Positions 13,187 through 24,736 of a stretch of DNA of 64,000 bases are shown piece by piece. The DNA is from Halisarca cf. caerulea (taxonomy: Eukaryota > Porifera > Demospongiae > Chondrillida > Halisarcidae): positions 3,496,817-3,560,816 of the forward strand of contig CAUJGJ010000434.1 in assembly GCA_963170055.1 (NCBI GenBank). Direction: 5' to 3'. Numbering within the stretch: position 1 is the stretch's first letter; each line of letters opens with the position of its first letter. The position numbers were made by a program, and so were the translations under genes. The notes beneath the pieces are model-generated. The model saw only the letters and a program-made list of their open reading frames with translations, did no database searches and was not told the DNA's origin.

Positions 13187-13590
13187 ATGGAGATACCATG
13201 ACAACTGTAACTACGTCAGCTACTGACACATTGCCACTGAAAAATCTCAACAGGATCATTGTTCAAAATCTGCATTGTCCCCGAAATATTCCGTTGCACG
13301 GCAAACAATCGTGACTCATCTGCAGAGGAAAACACTTTATTGCCAATAAAGTCTTCTTGTGTAGCCCAATTATTGTTCACGTGCATGTACGGTAAAGGTT
13401 AGGTTTGCTGCGCATGCTCAGTACCACTCCGCTGCGGTGGCCAATCAGAGGAAGCTGGGTGGCATTTTGAAAGGATGCAATTATTGCAGTTTAGCATTGT
13501 GGGCGGAACCGTCCTACCACTAACAGAGTAGGAAGAAGAGCTCTGTCTATTATAGTATCTCGCCTTTCAAGGTCAGCGAAGAAGTAGCTT
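13187..13590. repeat. direct duplication, copy 1 (partner 14201-14375)
   Basis: Shares CCATGGAGATACC, TTTGAAAGGATGCAATTAT, CAGTTTAGC.TTGTGGG and GCGAAGAAGTAG in order with 14201-14375. Lies between two possible oppositely oriented gene starts (13004 minus, 13757 plus), so it may have been promoter DNA. Confidence 0.7.
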
Positions 13591-13756
13591 AAAGATTTTT
13601 CAGTAAGGTAAAAGTAGGGATCAAAATTTGGGAATTTCATATATACTTTTTAGTCAGTTGCCAGAATAGCTGCAGATGATGAGAGGGTATTGTTACAATC
13701 TCGGTCTATTCTAATCTCCTTTACTTCAACCAATCTACTGCTGGGTTGAAAAGTAT

Positions 13757-15903
13757 ATGACCATTCCCGTAATTACCAGCTTCCCGAAATTACCTGTCTA
13801 TACTTTATTCTTCTTTGTGACTCAAATCCATGTGTGCTCTCTATTGATTGCAATGTACTGCACGGTTACATTGATACCCTACTCTTTCACCATAGACACT
13901 CCGCCTCAGTCAGTTCATGATGCTAGCCGGGTAGCACAATGGGTTATGGAAGCCACTACAAATGGTAAGCATATGTACAGTTTGCAGAGTATCATTATTG
14001 TGTCTGTGTATCTATTGTGCAATTATGCAATAGATACATGTACCTCAATAACCTGCGCATTTACTTTCTGTATAATAGTTTCAAGGCTTGATTAGAAGAA
14101 AAAGACTCAACGCTAACCTTGAAGGGGACAAAGGTTGGTTAATGTACATGAGGTATGCACAAAGCTGAAACTTGGACCTGGCTGCAGGACTCACAAAGAA
14201 TAATCCATGGAGATACCGTGGTAACATCTTGATGTAATCGGTCGTGTTGAGCGCCATTTGAAAGGATGCAATTATACGTACAGTTTAGCTTTGTGGGTGT
14301 TTACGATCATACCACAAGCAGATCGTGCAAGAAATGAGGAGCTCGCATGTATCTCGTTTAAGGTTAGCGAAGAAGTAGTGTTTATGTCATTCTTTTCCAT
14401 GAGTCAAATTGGCGTGGACTCTGTTTTGTTTGGGCTCATTTGATCTTTGATACTGTAGTTCTATCTATAAATACACCACTGCAAATAGCACTGGTTCTAC
14501 CATAGTACTATAACCTCTGATTGTACAGCTGGTTAGCACAATAGATTGTGTATAGCAAAGTCGTTTTTGGGTCACTCTTTTCCACTGTGTTTGTATTATT
14601 ATTATTGTTTAAATGTAATGTACTGCTAGCTTTGATCATGCATGGATACTTTTATCTTCACCACAAGATAGATTAGTTCAATTGCTAATAAAACTTCTAG
14701 ACTAATTTCTGTTCTACTCACGAGAGACTCATGCCAAGTTAATAATTGCAACTTGAAGAAAGAACATTCATGCATGTAGCAAGTAAATATATATGTTCCA
14801 TGTTTGTAACTGTGTTCTTGCTTGCATTTCAGCAGATTATTTTCAAACTGTCATCAATTTTGGTGACGTCAACTTGAGGACCTGGAGTTTGTCTCTAATC
14901 TATCCACGAATCCTGAAGAACAATTAAGAAGAACGCAAACCACAGAACCATGCATGTGAGCAAGCTCAACTATATTTTCAGTTAATTTCCTGAGTGTATA
15001 GTATTATGCCTGCAGAAGTGTGCATTAAATGCACCTGATTACAACCTGATTGAATAAATCTGAAAAAAAAAACGCAAAAGCTGTTACAACAGTTACTGAG
15101 CATTATGAAAGTCTGCCACTTAAATTCTAGAGTATCCCATGCATATTTTCAATGACAATGCATTCATTTTTTTTTGTTTTGTTTTTGAAGCTTAACTTAG
15201 TGTATGCATGGGATGTTATCTGTATACTTCTGAATCATTAAATCTACACACAGTCTGAAAGATTCTTTAAGCACATGAGAAAGAAGCAGATGATCATGAA
15301 TGACAAAACAAGTATGTTTGATGGAACATGCACTTTATACCTTGTTTTCAAGGAATTTATGACATTGTCCTTTTCCTCCAAAATAGTACTCCAATGCATG
15401 GTGGCTAATACATGCCAGCAGGCCACATGCTGTATGAGATGTTATGCGTATATACATAAATCTAGACAGGCTTTGAAGGAAGGGCAGAGTGAATAATGAA
15501 GCAAGTATGCTATTTAGAACATGTCTATAATATGCTATTTCTTGTGTTGAATTCCTGTCATTTTCTTCCATATATACCATATTATAGTACTCCATGCATG
15601 CATGGCTACACACTTTCTTGCATGAAGAGTGCATGCATGGATGGATTTCCAGAAATCACCACAGACATTGTTTATTCATTGACCCATGACACTGTAAGAG
15701 TAAATATTGGTTGTGTTGCATACAGTTACTACAGTATAACTGTTTTTTTTTTTTCATTTTTGTTCATATTAGTCAACATGTGAAGTAACATGGTATTTTT
15801 ATCTATTGTAGGTTTGCCCACTTTGTATCACTCTTGTTGACTTTGGTACGGGCTGCAAGATGATGCATTTGACCATTTGGACTGAAAAAGTGTGTGTGTG
15901 TGT

Positions 15904-15997
<94 letters not shown>

Positions 15998-16006
15998 ATG
16001 TGTGTG

Positions 16007-16067
<61 letters not shown>

Positions 16068-16082
16068 GTGTGCATGTGTGTG

Positions 16083-16139
<57 letters not shown>

Positions 16140-16144
16140 GTGTG

Positions 16145-16203
<59 letters not shown>

Positions 16204-17566
16204 ATGTCAGGGAAGTGCCTAAAACACAGTAAAGCAGCATAGCACTTCGCTTAAAATCGCAGCCATTATAAAACAATACTGTGATTAAATGACGGGGCAA
16301 ATGATGGTACAAAGTAGTAATTGTTTGCATCTATTTTGAAGTGTAGCAAGCTCCGCATATGTGGCTGAAAATATATAGACGCAGCACTTACACTGGTTTT
16401 GTTGAACATAATCTTTCGCTACTGTAACACGTGATGATCCAGTACATAATTATTAGGAAATAATGCCTGTATATATAGGTACAAAATGGCACTCGATTCA
16501 CATGTGCTGCTCTTTATTTTCTGGTGACACGTGCATGTGCTTGTGTGTGTGCATGCATGCATACATGCATGTGTGTGCATGCATCATGCCATGTGAGATT
16601 TCTTTATAGCCCCATGCATGACCATACATGCATGTACATATATCATGGCATTGTGTATATTTGGTTATGTTTGAATAATACTTTTTGTATGCAGAAGTGT
16701 TTCAATGGTGCGCACCTGCAGTCATGCATGAATGTGCATCCATGCACGAAGAAAGCAGCAAGATATGACTATAGACAATCTTTAAATTAAATTTTACTTT
16801 CACTTATTTCACCAGAAAGCAACAATTTAAAGATATTAACTGAACCATCTTCATCTATTTCAACCCCAAATTTTAGTTTCTGGTAAAAATTTTATCTGTT
16901 TAATTTAATTAATTTTATTATTGTGGTGTGAATTGGGACTATAGGATGGGGTGTCACCCTAACACCCAGTGTACTGCACTGCAGGGTGTCATAATAGCAC
17001 CTCCATGGTGCCATATTCGCACAGCACCTTGACACTCCAAAAAGGTGTCACTGTGACACCCCTTTTTTCACAGTGTGCATGTATACGTTTCATCCTGCAA
17101 AAATTTGTATGCATTTGGTATATGTATGCAGTGGAAGGTTTTTGAGAGAGTTACTGACGCAGCTTTATGGGAGATCAAGAATCACATCCAACTAATTATT
17201 GGAGAGGCTAGAACATGTTTTTTTTTTTCCATTTTGTGCATCTCTTAGCGTATACATGTACATTTGTATCCAAAACATTTAGAGTACAGGAGTACATAAA
17301 AAGGCTGTGCAGTCCGTTTCTATGTCACCATGTAAAGGGATGAAATTGACAGTATAATACACTACATCACATAAGGAAATACACCATGCACTTGTACATG
17401 CATGCATTGTATGTTTGATTCCAGCTAGTGGTGCGCATATGTATGATTCACTTATATGGGGAGAATTAAAAAGACAGCACCAAGGAGATCGAAGGTACTT
17501 AATTGCTCAAGCAATCATCGCAATGCTGAGCAGATTACTTAGTGGTTCACTTTGGATCCTGATCGG
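13757..17566 (+). CDS. possible two-exon coding model, unrecognised product
   Basis: Exon 13757-13964 (69 codons plus 1 base) starts at ATG, is hydrophobic in its first 45 residues (possible signal or membrane segment) and ends at a good donor (AAATG then GTAAGC). Exon 17425-17566 follows a pyrimidine-ended acceptor (TTGATTCCAG), continues in phase 1 for 47 codons with a hydrophobic end, and finishes at a GTATGTG donor. No continuation in phase was found. No family recognised. The two exons may be coincidental; the intervening 3.5 kb contains a duplication and a GT microsatellite. Confidence 0.22.
14201..14375. repeat. direct duplication, copy 2
   Basis: Shortened copy of 13187-13590, see that entry. 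Confidence 0.7.
14376..15889. other. non-coding stretch, nothing recognised
   Basis: Several homopolymer runs (A9 near 15063, T10 near 15740) and ATGCATG-rich text, but no supported gene or repeat. Confidence 0.4.
15890..16205. repeat. (GT)n microsatellite with TTAGTGTGCATG interruptions
   Basis: About 315 bases of GT repeats with a repeated higher-order interruption, so part of it grew by block duplication. Confidence 0.95.
16206..17424. other. non-coding, ATGCATG-rich; GTGTCA/TGACAC-rich stretch at 16950-17070
   Basis: Around 16950-17070 repeated GGTGTCA and TGACACC words form several short inverse-complement pairs. Nothing else recognised. Confidence 0.4.
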
Positions 17567-17681
17567 GTATGTGTACTGCACAGTCAATCAACAGACACGT
17601 ACTGGTCGGTTACTCAATCGAGCAAGCAATATTGTTTACTTATGAAATGTATCGTATGCATGTACACAAAATATATGTATG

Positions 17682-17735
<54 letters not shown>
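17682..17735. repeat. (TA)n microsatellite
   Basis: Uninterrupted AT dinucleotides apart from the first few units. Confidence 0.95.
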
Positions 17736-17741
<6 letters not shown>

Positions 17742-18473
17742 ACTTGTACAGTACTTTTCACAAAAGAAACTGGACGATGTATGACGGTTAAACTGTGTGT
17801 GTATGGTGATTGATCGGTCTTTGCGTATAAGTATGTGCTTTTCAGTAGGGGTTAGGAAAACCTCAGTAGCTTCTTCACGATTAAAGCAAGCCTTCCAAAA
17901 AGGTAATCGTACAAACGTCTACATGACATTGTCTGTCTACATCTTAATCCCTTGTTTGATTCTCTGTATTTACTACAAGTTGAGAACAGTAGCTGTAAAA
18001 AAAGACCGAAATTTTCACACCTCCAAATTAGGGCAACATGTCTCACTTGCATAGAACAGTTTTTTCCTCATAGTTTCTATTAACTGCTGAAGTAATCAAC
18101 AGTTTTTATCAAATTGAATCCTTCAAGACCATAATTGAATAAGTAATTTGAATGCCACATTCAGGTAACATTTCTTTCTAACAATTAGGAGATGGTGCAT
18201 GCGGTAAATATTACCAACCAGGAAAAAATAAAGTGCGAGTATGGCACAGATTTACTATAGTCATACTGCAGTACAGTTCACAAGTTAACTGCATGCATGA
18301 TCCAAAGAAGTTTACAAAGTGCTTTGAGCTTTGAGGTTTCTTTTGAGTCCTGTAGTCCTGTAGGCTTAACATATTTACTTCATAAAAGTTATGCAATGTC
18401 TTTCATTTCTGCACCTGGCCAGGGAAGAGAGCATATTATGTATGTATTCATATTCCACATTATACTGTATATA

Positions 18474-18477
<4 letters not shown>
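17736..18477. other. non-coding, nothing recognised
   Basis: A short open segment around 17848-17900 ends at a GTAATC donor, but its phase does not fit the candidate exons upstream. Confidence 0.4.

Positions 18478-18535
<58 letters not shown>
18478..18535. repeat. (TA)n microsatellite adjoining a MITE
   Basis: AT repeat directly abutting the TA target site of the element at 18536. Confidence 0.95.
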
Positions 18536-18538
<3 letters not shown>

Positions 18539-18707
18539 TAGAACCTCGTTAGTAAGAACACTGTTAACGAGTAATACCCGGTTAGGAAGTACAAGGATAT
18601 GATATCCCAGCTTATAACCCACAATACTAATCTGGTTAGCAAAAACTACTGATAGTGAGTAACTATTTGGAGGGTCCCCACGTGTACTCACTAACGAGGT
18701 TTGACTG
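18536..18707. mobile_element. pogo-like MITE
   Basis: CAGTAGAACCTCGTTAGTAAG-type left end and CACTAACGAGGTTTGACTG right end with TA on both sides; 172 bases, inserted into a TA microsatellite. Confidence 0.8.
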
Positions 18708-18853
18708 TATATATATATATATATGTATATACTTGACATTATATTATAGTATTATAATGTTATAGTAAAATGTCATACACAATCAATACACAACTATGTC
18801 ATGTATATAGCATTATATGCAAGTATGCATGTTATGTCCGGGACTGGTACATA

Positions 18854-19399
18854 CCGTATTTGACCGAATGATAGCCTGGGCCTTTATTTCTTATCTGGCA
18901 CTTTTTACCTGGCCATTAAACGAGCAGGGCTATTATTCGAACCTATAGAAACTTTTGTAAGTCCTTTATGATAAACCCACCTGCATTCTCTATATTATCA
19001 TAATAACCCACCAACAGAGCAGATGACTGGGCTTAATCAAATAAGAACTTATGGAACGGGGACATCTTAACCCTTACGAGCAAAATCCGAAGTAAGTCCC
19101 GTCGAAGAAGGAAGTTGTTGGAATGATTTGGCAGCATCTACAGGGTAGTTTGGTTCCTTTGGTATCTTTATCCATATTATCAAAAGCTAAACAATAGTAG
19201 AAGTCAATCTAGATGTTTTACGATCGATAATTACTGACTATGTGTTGTTCCTTGATTGATGAATGCAGCCATTTTGTTTACTGAGACCCGGCGTTAATTC
19301 GAGACCCGGCTATAGTATTTGGACCCGGCCATTGTTTACCTAGGTCTGCTTCTACCCCCGGCTATTAAACGAACTCAGCCTTTATACGGTCAAATACGG
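18854..19399. mobile_element. TA-flanked MITE with CCGTATTTGACCG ends
   Basis: Left CCGTATTTGACCGAATGATA and right TACGGTCAAATACGG are inverse complements over at least 13 bases, flanked by TA/TA; 546 bases. GACCCGGC-type words repeat near the right end. Ends and target site suggest a mariner-superfamily non-autonomous element. Confidence 0.85.
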
Positions 19400-20175
19400 T
19401 ATATAAGAAAATGGCAGACGTTATTAAAGCATTACAGTAAATCACCTTATTTTCTATTGGAACGAGATGCATAGCTCTAAATGATGCTTAGATTAACGAT
19501 TGAACATAATAATCTATTTTGTATCTAAAATAGACCTGCATGAGCCTATAATCTATATAATACATTTTCCTTCACCAGCATCTGCCATCCAACGAAGAAG
19601 TAAGATGACCCCACAAAGGTATTTCAATTGAACTATGGTCAGAAAAAATTAGTTTCTGAATTGGAAATTTTCACAGATTGTTCCTAAAGACCAAACCTCA
19701 GAATCGAAAAATGAATCTTTATACGTTGCTTCATTCATTTTATGTCCAGCATTTTGTGGCCACATGGGCGTTTTTTCTTCTTTTTCTTGTGGATAACTTT
19801 AATTATCATCCACATCATAAGCCTATTCTGTCTACAATAACCCTGATTTCTACGACTGGAATTTGCAATTATTGGGTTATCACATAGGCCTGACCTCTAG
19901 GCTACTTCCTGATAGATAAAATCTAAAGCTATAATGTAGGTAATATGCTAGCTTGCTATAAGCATATTTCAGGAAAGTAATGTATACACCTCGTTCTAGC
20001 AAAAAGCAAGGGTCAGGGGTGATTTCAGTGCTTCGATAACTATTGCCATATTTGTTTTATGTCCAAATCAGACATAAGTTACCTACGTACAACCTTATTA
20101 CTCAAAACTTCATCCTACCAAATATAATGTTTGACAATGTAACAGCTTCTTAGAATGACTTGTTTCATGTGTATA
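19400..20175. other. non-coding, nothing recognised
   Basis: One 69-codon frame at 19678-19887 follows an acceptor-like TTTTCACAG but has no family match and no supported upstream exon. Confidence 0.35.
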
Positions 20176-20193
20176 TGTACGTCTCTCTCTCAC

Positions 20194-20273
<80 letters not shown>

Positions 20274-20333
20274 GCGCGCGCACGCGCGTGTGTGTGTGTG
20301 ACTCTGTGTGTGTGTGTGTGACTCAGTGTGTGT

Positions 20334-20397
<64 letters not shown>

Positions 20398-20410
20398 ATG
20401 CATGTGTGTG
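20176..20410. repeat. compound (CT)n-(GT)n microsatellite
   Basis: CT dinucleotides to about 20270, then GT dinucleotides with GACTCTGTG interruptions. Confidence 0.95.
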
Positions 20411-20488
20411 CACTTAAGATACTCTACATAGTATGGTGAACATAACACAATTACATATTAATGAATACTTATGCAGTTTTTAATTACC

Positions 20489-21691
20489 TTAAGGAAAACT
20501 TGTGAGATTCTGGTTCAAGTCTTCCTCACAGGCACAGAGGCCTTCTTCTTCTAACTTACGTAAATTTGGGTGTACTTCTTGCATCATCTTGGCGGATTGA
20601 GGGTAATGAAATACTGCTATTTCCTTAGCATTGGTTGGACACACTCTCATTAGATAATATTTTTTTGAATATCGCTTGATGTGAATGTAGTCGATATCAT
20701 ACATTGCTAGCCACATTCCTAAAGTGACATCCTCATTCCTGAGTTTGCGCATATGAACATAGTTATTGCTGGCCACCACAGCACGAGCTAAACTCATTGG
20801 AACAATGTAGCCAGAGCCGTATGAAAATGGTAGGTATTTATTCAACAGCCAGTTATGTTCTGCCCACTTTCCAAAAATGTTTGGGCTTTCATTGCAAATT
20901 ATTGTTCCACATAGAAAAGGCTTTGCTGTCTGTGACCATCTCTTGTGTAGCAACACTAGAATATAGCTAAGTCGGACATACACATCATCGTCTGTTTTCA
21001 TGAAGAAGAGTGACTTTGAGTGTACAGTGGCCCACTGCAACGTAAGCTGTAGCTTCTTTGTACATTGAGGACCATAGCGTTCTTCATGGTCATCAAGTAT
21101 CAGTAAGTCTCCATAGGTGTCTGATTCTGATTTAATTCTTTTGCGCAGGGCATCGTCAACCCCACCCAATCCAATCACAAATTTAAATGTCACTTCAGAG
21201 GTGCCATTGTAACCCTTCATCCATGTATTTCTACAGCTATTGCGAAGAGTGAATGAAGAGGGTTTAGAAAATATCACAATTATAAGGAAAGTACTGGAAG
21301 GTGTCTTTCCCCTATACTTGCCAGATAAGACTTTGGTTGTCAAATCTCTTTGACAAAGACATGTGCATTTGGAAGGGTTGTGATGGCTCTTTGTTGAAGA
21401 GCATGAATCCATTGCAGCATCATTCTCCGAAACTAGCTGGTATTGCTCATTGGCATGAATAATCAAGCACTTTGATCCCCCCAGTAGGAAATAGAGTGCA
21501 ATAAAGACTGTTATGCATACAATTGCTGTACATTTTTTTGAACAGTTGTTTCGACAATGTATCTTTCTCATTCGTAGTCTGTAGAAACAGAAAATTATTG
21601 GTATTATTGTAATCATATTAATATATACAGTGCTATACATGGAATGCACAGTTTGTCTGAAATTCACTATAATCTGGCCTATATCATCCAT
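20489..21691 (-). CDS. beta-1,3-galactosyltransferase-like protein (GT31), intact
   Basis: Intronless frame of 400 aa from ATG at 21691. A second Met (residue 41, 21571) would give a 360-aa protein with the usual GT31 layout of a short tail then a membrane anchor (residues 55-72), and may be the true start. Motifs: NSCRNTW at 151-157, FVIGLGG, YGPQC, DDD at 234-236 (MKTDDDVYVRL), YLPFSYGSGY and NEDVTLGMWL at about 319. It is clearly homologous to the protein at 162-1340 but much more diverged than the 11154 fragment is, so this is an older paralogue. Expected role is a Golgi UDP-sugar-dependent beta-1,3 transferase; acceptor unknown. A Cys-rich stem (CTCLCQRD) parallels the CSCG stem of the other copy. 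Confidence 0.9.
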   Translation of the reverse strand: MDDIGQIIVNFRQTVHSMYSTVYINMITIIPIIFCFYRLRMRKIHCRNNCSKKCTAIVCITVFIALYFLLGGSKCLIIHANEQYQLVSENDAAMDSCSSTKSHHNPSKCTCLCQRDLTTKVLSGKYRGKTPSSTFLIIVIFSKPSSFTLRNSCRNTWMKGYNGTSEVTFKFVIGLGGVDDALRKRIKSESDTYGDLLILDDHEERYGPQCTKKLQLTLQWATVHSKSLFFMKTDDDVYVRLSYILVLLHKRWSQTAKPFLCGTIICNESPNIFGKWAEHNWLLNKYLPFSYGSGYIVPMSLARAVVASNNYVHMRKLRNEDVTLGMWLAMYDIDYIHIKRYSKKYYLMRVCPTNAKEIAVFHYPQSAKMMQEVHPNLRKLEEEGLCACEEDLNQNLTSFP

Positions 21692-22318
21692 TTTGGCATA
21701 TTTTGAATAGTCTGCCTTGTATAGTAATACTAGCGACTGTCATGAATTTGTTTGCAAAAATAAATTAAATGATTGTGGCATATTGTCAATGAACATTCTG
21801 GCATAACATTACCATAATACTGTACACTTTAATTCTAACTTACAAATATTATGAAATTCACAAAAACCTGGCCCATAGTTATCCATTAAGGCATATTTTG
21901 AACAATCCATCTTAGGCTTATATAATATTATGCTATAGTGACATCTTAAAGGTGTTACGGATGTATAGCCTGTAACATGCTGATATCTACAGATTTGACC
22001 AGTTCGGAATTGCCAGTCCCATCAAGTTGTGTGCAGCATGCATTGTGTTGTTAATATACGGTACAAGAAATAATATAGAGTTGACGTTTGACTGCCGAAT
22101 TACACCCATAATTTCAGGCATAAAACATCTGTTGTTGCTGGAAATTACACCCGTAGCACACTTCATAAGAATTCAACAAAATTACAGTTGCGCAATACTA
22201 TATGACGCATCATAAAAATGGTGGCTGCGTACGAACATCCTCGATAAGTAGCTGTGAGCGTTTTCATGGAAGAATGTAGTGGAATTCTCCTCCTTCGGTT
22301 TGATTTTCTTCGACAATC
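21692..22318. other. upstream flank of the GT31 gene, nothing recognised
   Basis: No clear core promoter. Two related segments (about 21660 and 21850) share AATTCAC.ATAA.CTGG and TTGGCATATTTTGAA-like text, a short local duplication. Confidence 0.4.
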
Positions 22319-22322
22319 TTAA

Positions 22323-23213
22323 CCCTTTATTGTGGACGGGCCACTATAGTGGCTCACGCATGACCAATCCGTGTTGTGGGCTAAGTGGTGAAATTGCGTA
22401 ACCGTTATTGTGGACGGGCCACTATAGTGGCTCCTTCTTTTTCTATTATTTTTGGAGCGAAGTGGATTATTTTGGTCACAACTAACACTTCTAAAGCTAG
22501 CCAAGCCTTCTTGAAGCACAACTGAATACACAACTAAGAGAAATTTGCACACACTGACTTGTAATAGGCTGAAACGTAAGCGTATATAAGTTCCGACGGG
22601 TGAAAAAAGACAAGGTTCGAAAAAGCTTACTTTCTATTCATAAACTTTCCAAATGTAGCGCTATCCACATTAGGCTAAAGAACAGACCAAACTTGTGCAT
22701 TTTGTTCAGTAGCAGCTGAAGAAATAGCACTGAAGATAGTAGAAAGCAAGCAAAGAATCTTCGGTGCGAAATCCGACGAACGATAACATTTCCTCTTGAA
22801 TTTCGACATCTTTTCGAAGGATCACTCTATCGAGGGCACAAAGCAAGTACGGTTGGAGCCAGTACAATATGAAAGCGCTTGTAACTGTTCGTTTAAGTCG
22901 AAAACTATATTTCTAGAGAACCAAATCATTGTAAAACTTTGCATAATTCCGCATATCATCGCATAATCTCTGCATAACACCGAATTTTAGTTCTTTTTTG
23001 TACAATTTACTATTAGTTCTAAATTCGTTGTAATGTGTACCACAGCTCTCAAATTTCTAGCATGTGTCCTTATCACCCCACGTAGCCTGCATATAAAATT
23101 TGAACAAATTTCGCTAAGATTCGCTTATCTCCCACAGCCACACGTTGAGCCACTATAGTGGCCCGTCCACAACAACGCGTTTTTCGCGAGCGCGCATGTT
23201 CCACAATAAAGGG
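22323..23213. mobile_element. piggyBac-like non-autonomous element with TTAA duplications
   Basis: TTAA at 22319-22322 and 23214-23217 flank inverse ends CCCTTTATTGTGGA and TCCACAATAAAGGG. Ends beginning CCC and a TTAA target are hallmarks of piggyBac elements. The 18-base palindrome GAGCCACTATAGTGGCTC-type block with GGACGGGCC occurs twice at the left end and once inverted at the right, as subterminal repeats. No transposase frame is present in its 891 bases. Confidence 0.88.
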
Positions 23214-23217
23214 TTAA

Positions 23218-24120
23218 AAAGGTTTCGAGAATGTTGACTTAAGGCCGGCGTGGCATTCTCACGGCTGTCTCGCACTCGCCGCCAGTCTCCTACGCACTTG
23301 CCTACGAGCTTACGATAAACATTTGGGGAGACATCCATTCCTTTAGAAGATGACACCTTGATTTGAATGCTTAAAGCAAAAAGACGAAGAAATGATAAAT
23401 TCGATGGAATCAATTTTTGTACGGAAATCATTTTAAACCTTTCGAAGAATGTCTTAGGAGATTATCAGGTCGATCCGTTCCGTAGTTTGTTAGTTTCAAA
23501 GCCTTTCATTTTTCACTCGGTGATCGCGGCCATTTTCTACTGTCGAAACGGAGGGTACGTCACAACAATAGCCCTATGAATATAATTATCTCACCAGCCT
23601 ACCATTGTAAAGACGCATCAATGTCAGGAATTATTGTAATGAACTGGATAAGTAGCCGGTTCTCCTTCTCACTGATTAGAAGTGCTATTGCATACATTTG
23701 AGGTAGTAAATACAAGTACAGTCACAAGAAACAGCATGATCCAGAAGATGTTGTAGCAGAAAGCCGCCTGGACATTGATGAGTAATTACCAATAGTCATT
23801 TTTTATTCATACAGTAGTTATGATATGGAATTATTATTGCCAGATTCTGTCCTTGTTATGAATATACTCTCATGTTTATGGTTAATGAAATACATTGGCT
23901 CATTTATACGTCAGGAATTATTGCGCAACAATAAAAACGTCACGTCCACGAACAATATACCAGAGAATGAAAATATAACTTTACGAAGCTGAACAATGGC
24001 TGATTCTCAGCTATGATAATAAACTTGCTGGTTTGACAGTTTCCTGTAGGAATACGGAAGCGAAACCTGCTCAATAACGAATACATCATTGTAGCCTAAA
24101 ATAGTGTACTTTTTGGCTCC
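23218..24120. other. non-coding, nothing recognised
   Basis: Open frames are short and unsupported. Confidence 0.4.
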
Positions 24121-24126
24121 ACACGT

Positions 24127-24127
24127 A

Positions 24128-24166
<39 letters not shown>

Positions 24167-24182
24167 ATATATATATATATAT
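24127..24182. repeat. (CA)n and (TA)n microsatellite
   Basis: CA repeat followed by TA repeat, directly left of an AACAGGTTATTTTTT end. Confidence 0.9.
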
Positions 24183-24183
24183 A

Positions 24184-24262
24184 ACAGGTTATTTTTTGCA
24201 ATGTCCAATTAATATTTTATATCTGGTATCCACTGGGTCTGGCTTTTTTTACTGTTTTCATT
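24184..24262 (+). mobile_element. fragment of the AACAGGTTATTTTTTA MITE
   Basis: AACAGGTTATTTTTTGCAA, then CACTGGGTCTGGCTTTTTT and ACTGTTTTCATTA match the copies at 12192-12647 (inverse) and 29095. Truncated on its right. Confidence 0.7.
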
Positions 24263-24271
24263 ATTTTATTG

Positions 24272-24279
24272 TATATACG

Positions 24280-24349
<70 letters not shown>
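24272..24349. repeat. (TA)n microsatellite
   Basis: AT dinucleotide tract with a few ACGT interruptions at its left. Confidence 0.95.
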
Positions 24350-24351
<2 letters not shown>

Positions 24352-24552
24352 ACACATAATATACACTGTTCGGTGTGTATATCTTATTAATTATATGTCA
24401 CCTAATTACTTTTCGTTGCTACAGAGGCTGTCGTTTCACTTCTTATTTCTGACAAAAACTACTGTATTCTAATTGCCATCATTGACTCTTCAATTTACAG
24501 GGAATTATAACCAGCCACAGGCCTAGGATGTAAGCAATAATGTTGTGCAAAT

Positions 24553-24561
24553 GCACGCACG

Positions 24562-24604
<43 letters not shown>

Positions 24605-24736
24605 ACAAACACACACACACCCGCGCACGCACACACACACATAGTATGCTCACACACACAAACACACTCACGCACACATGCGCACACACAAATACGCACA
24701 AACGCACACATGCATGCACACACGCACACACACACG
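24553..24736. repeat. (CA)n microsatellite with CGCACG interruptions
   Basis: Bounded on the right by GTATTTATAACCGCC, a phrase that also bounds the CA tract at 26933 (inverse orientation), so both may belong to one microsatellite-tailed repeat. Confidence 0.9.

Noticed and set aside
17797..18054. Extension of the candidate gene at 13757-17566 into 17849-17901 and 19678-19887
   Set aside because: Neither available acceptor at 17846 or 17849 continues the phase 2 end of the exon at 17566 without a stop.
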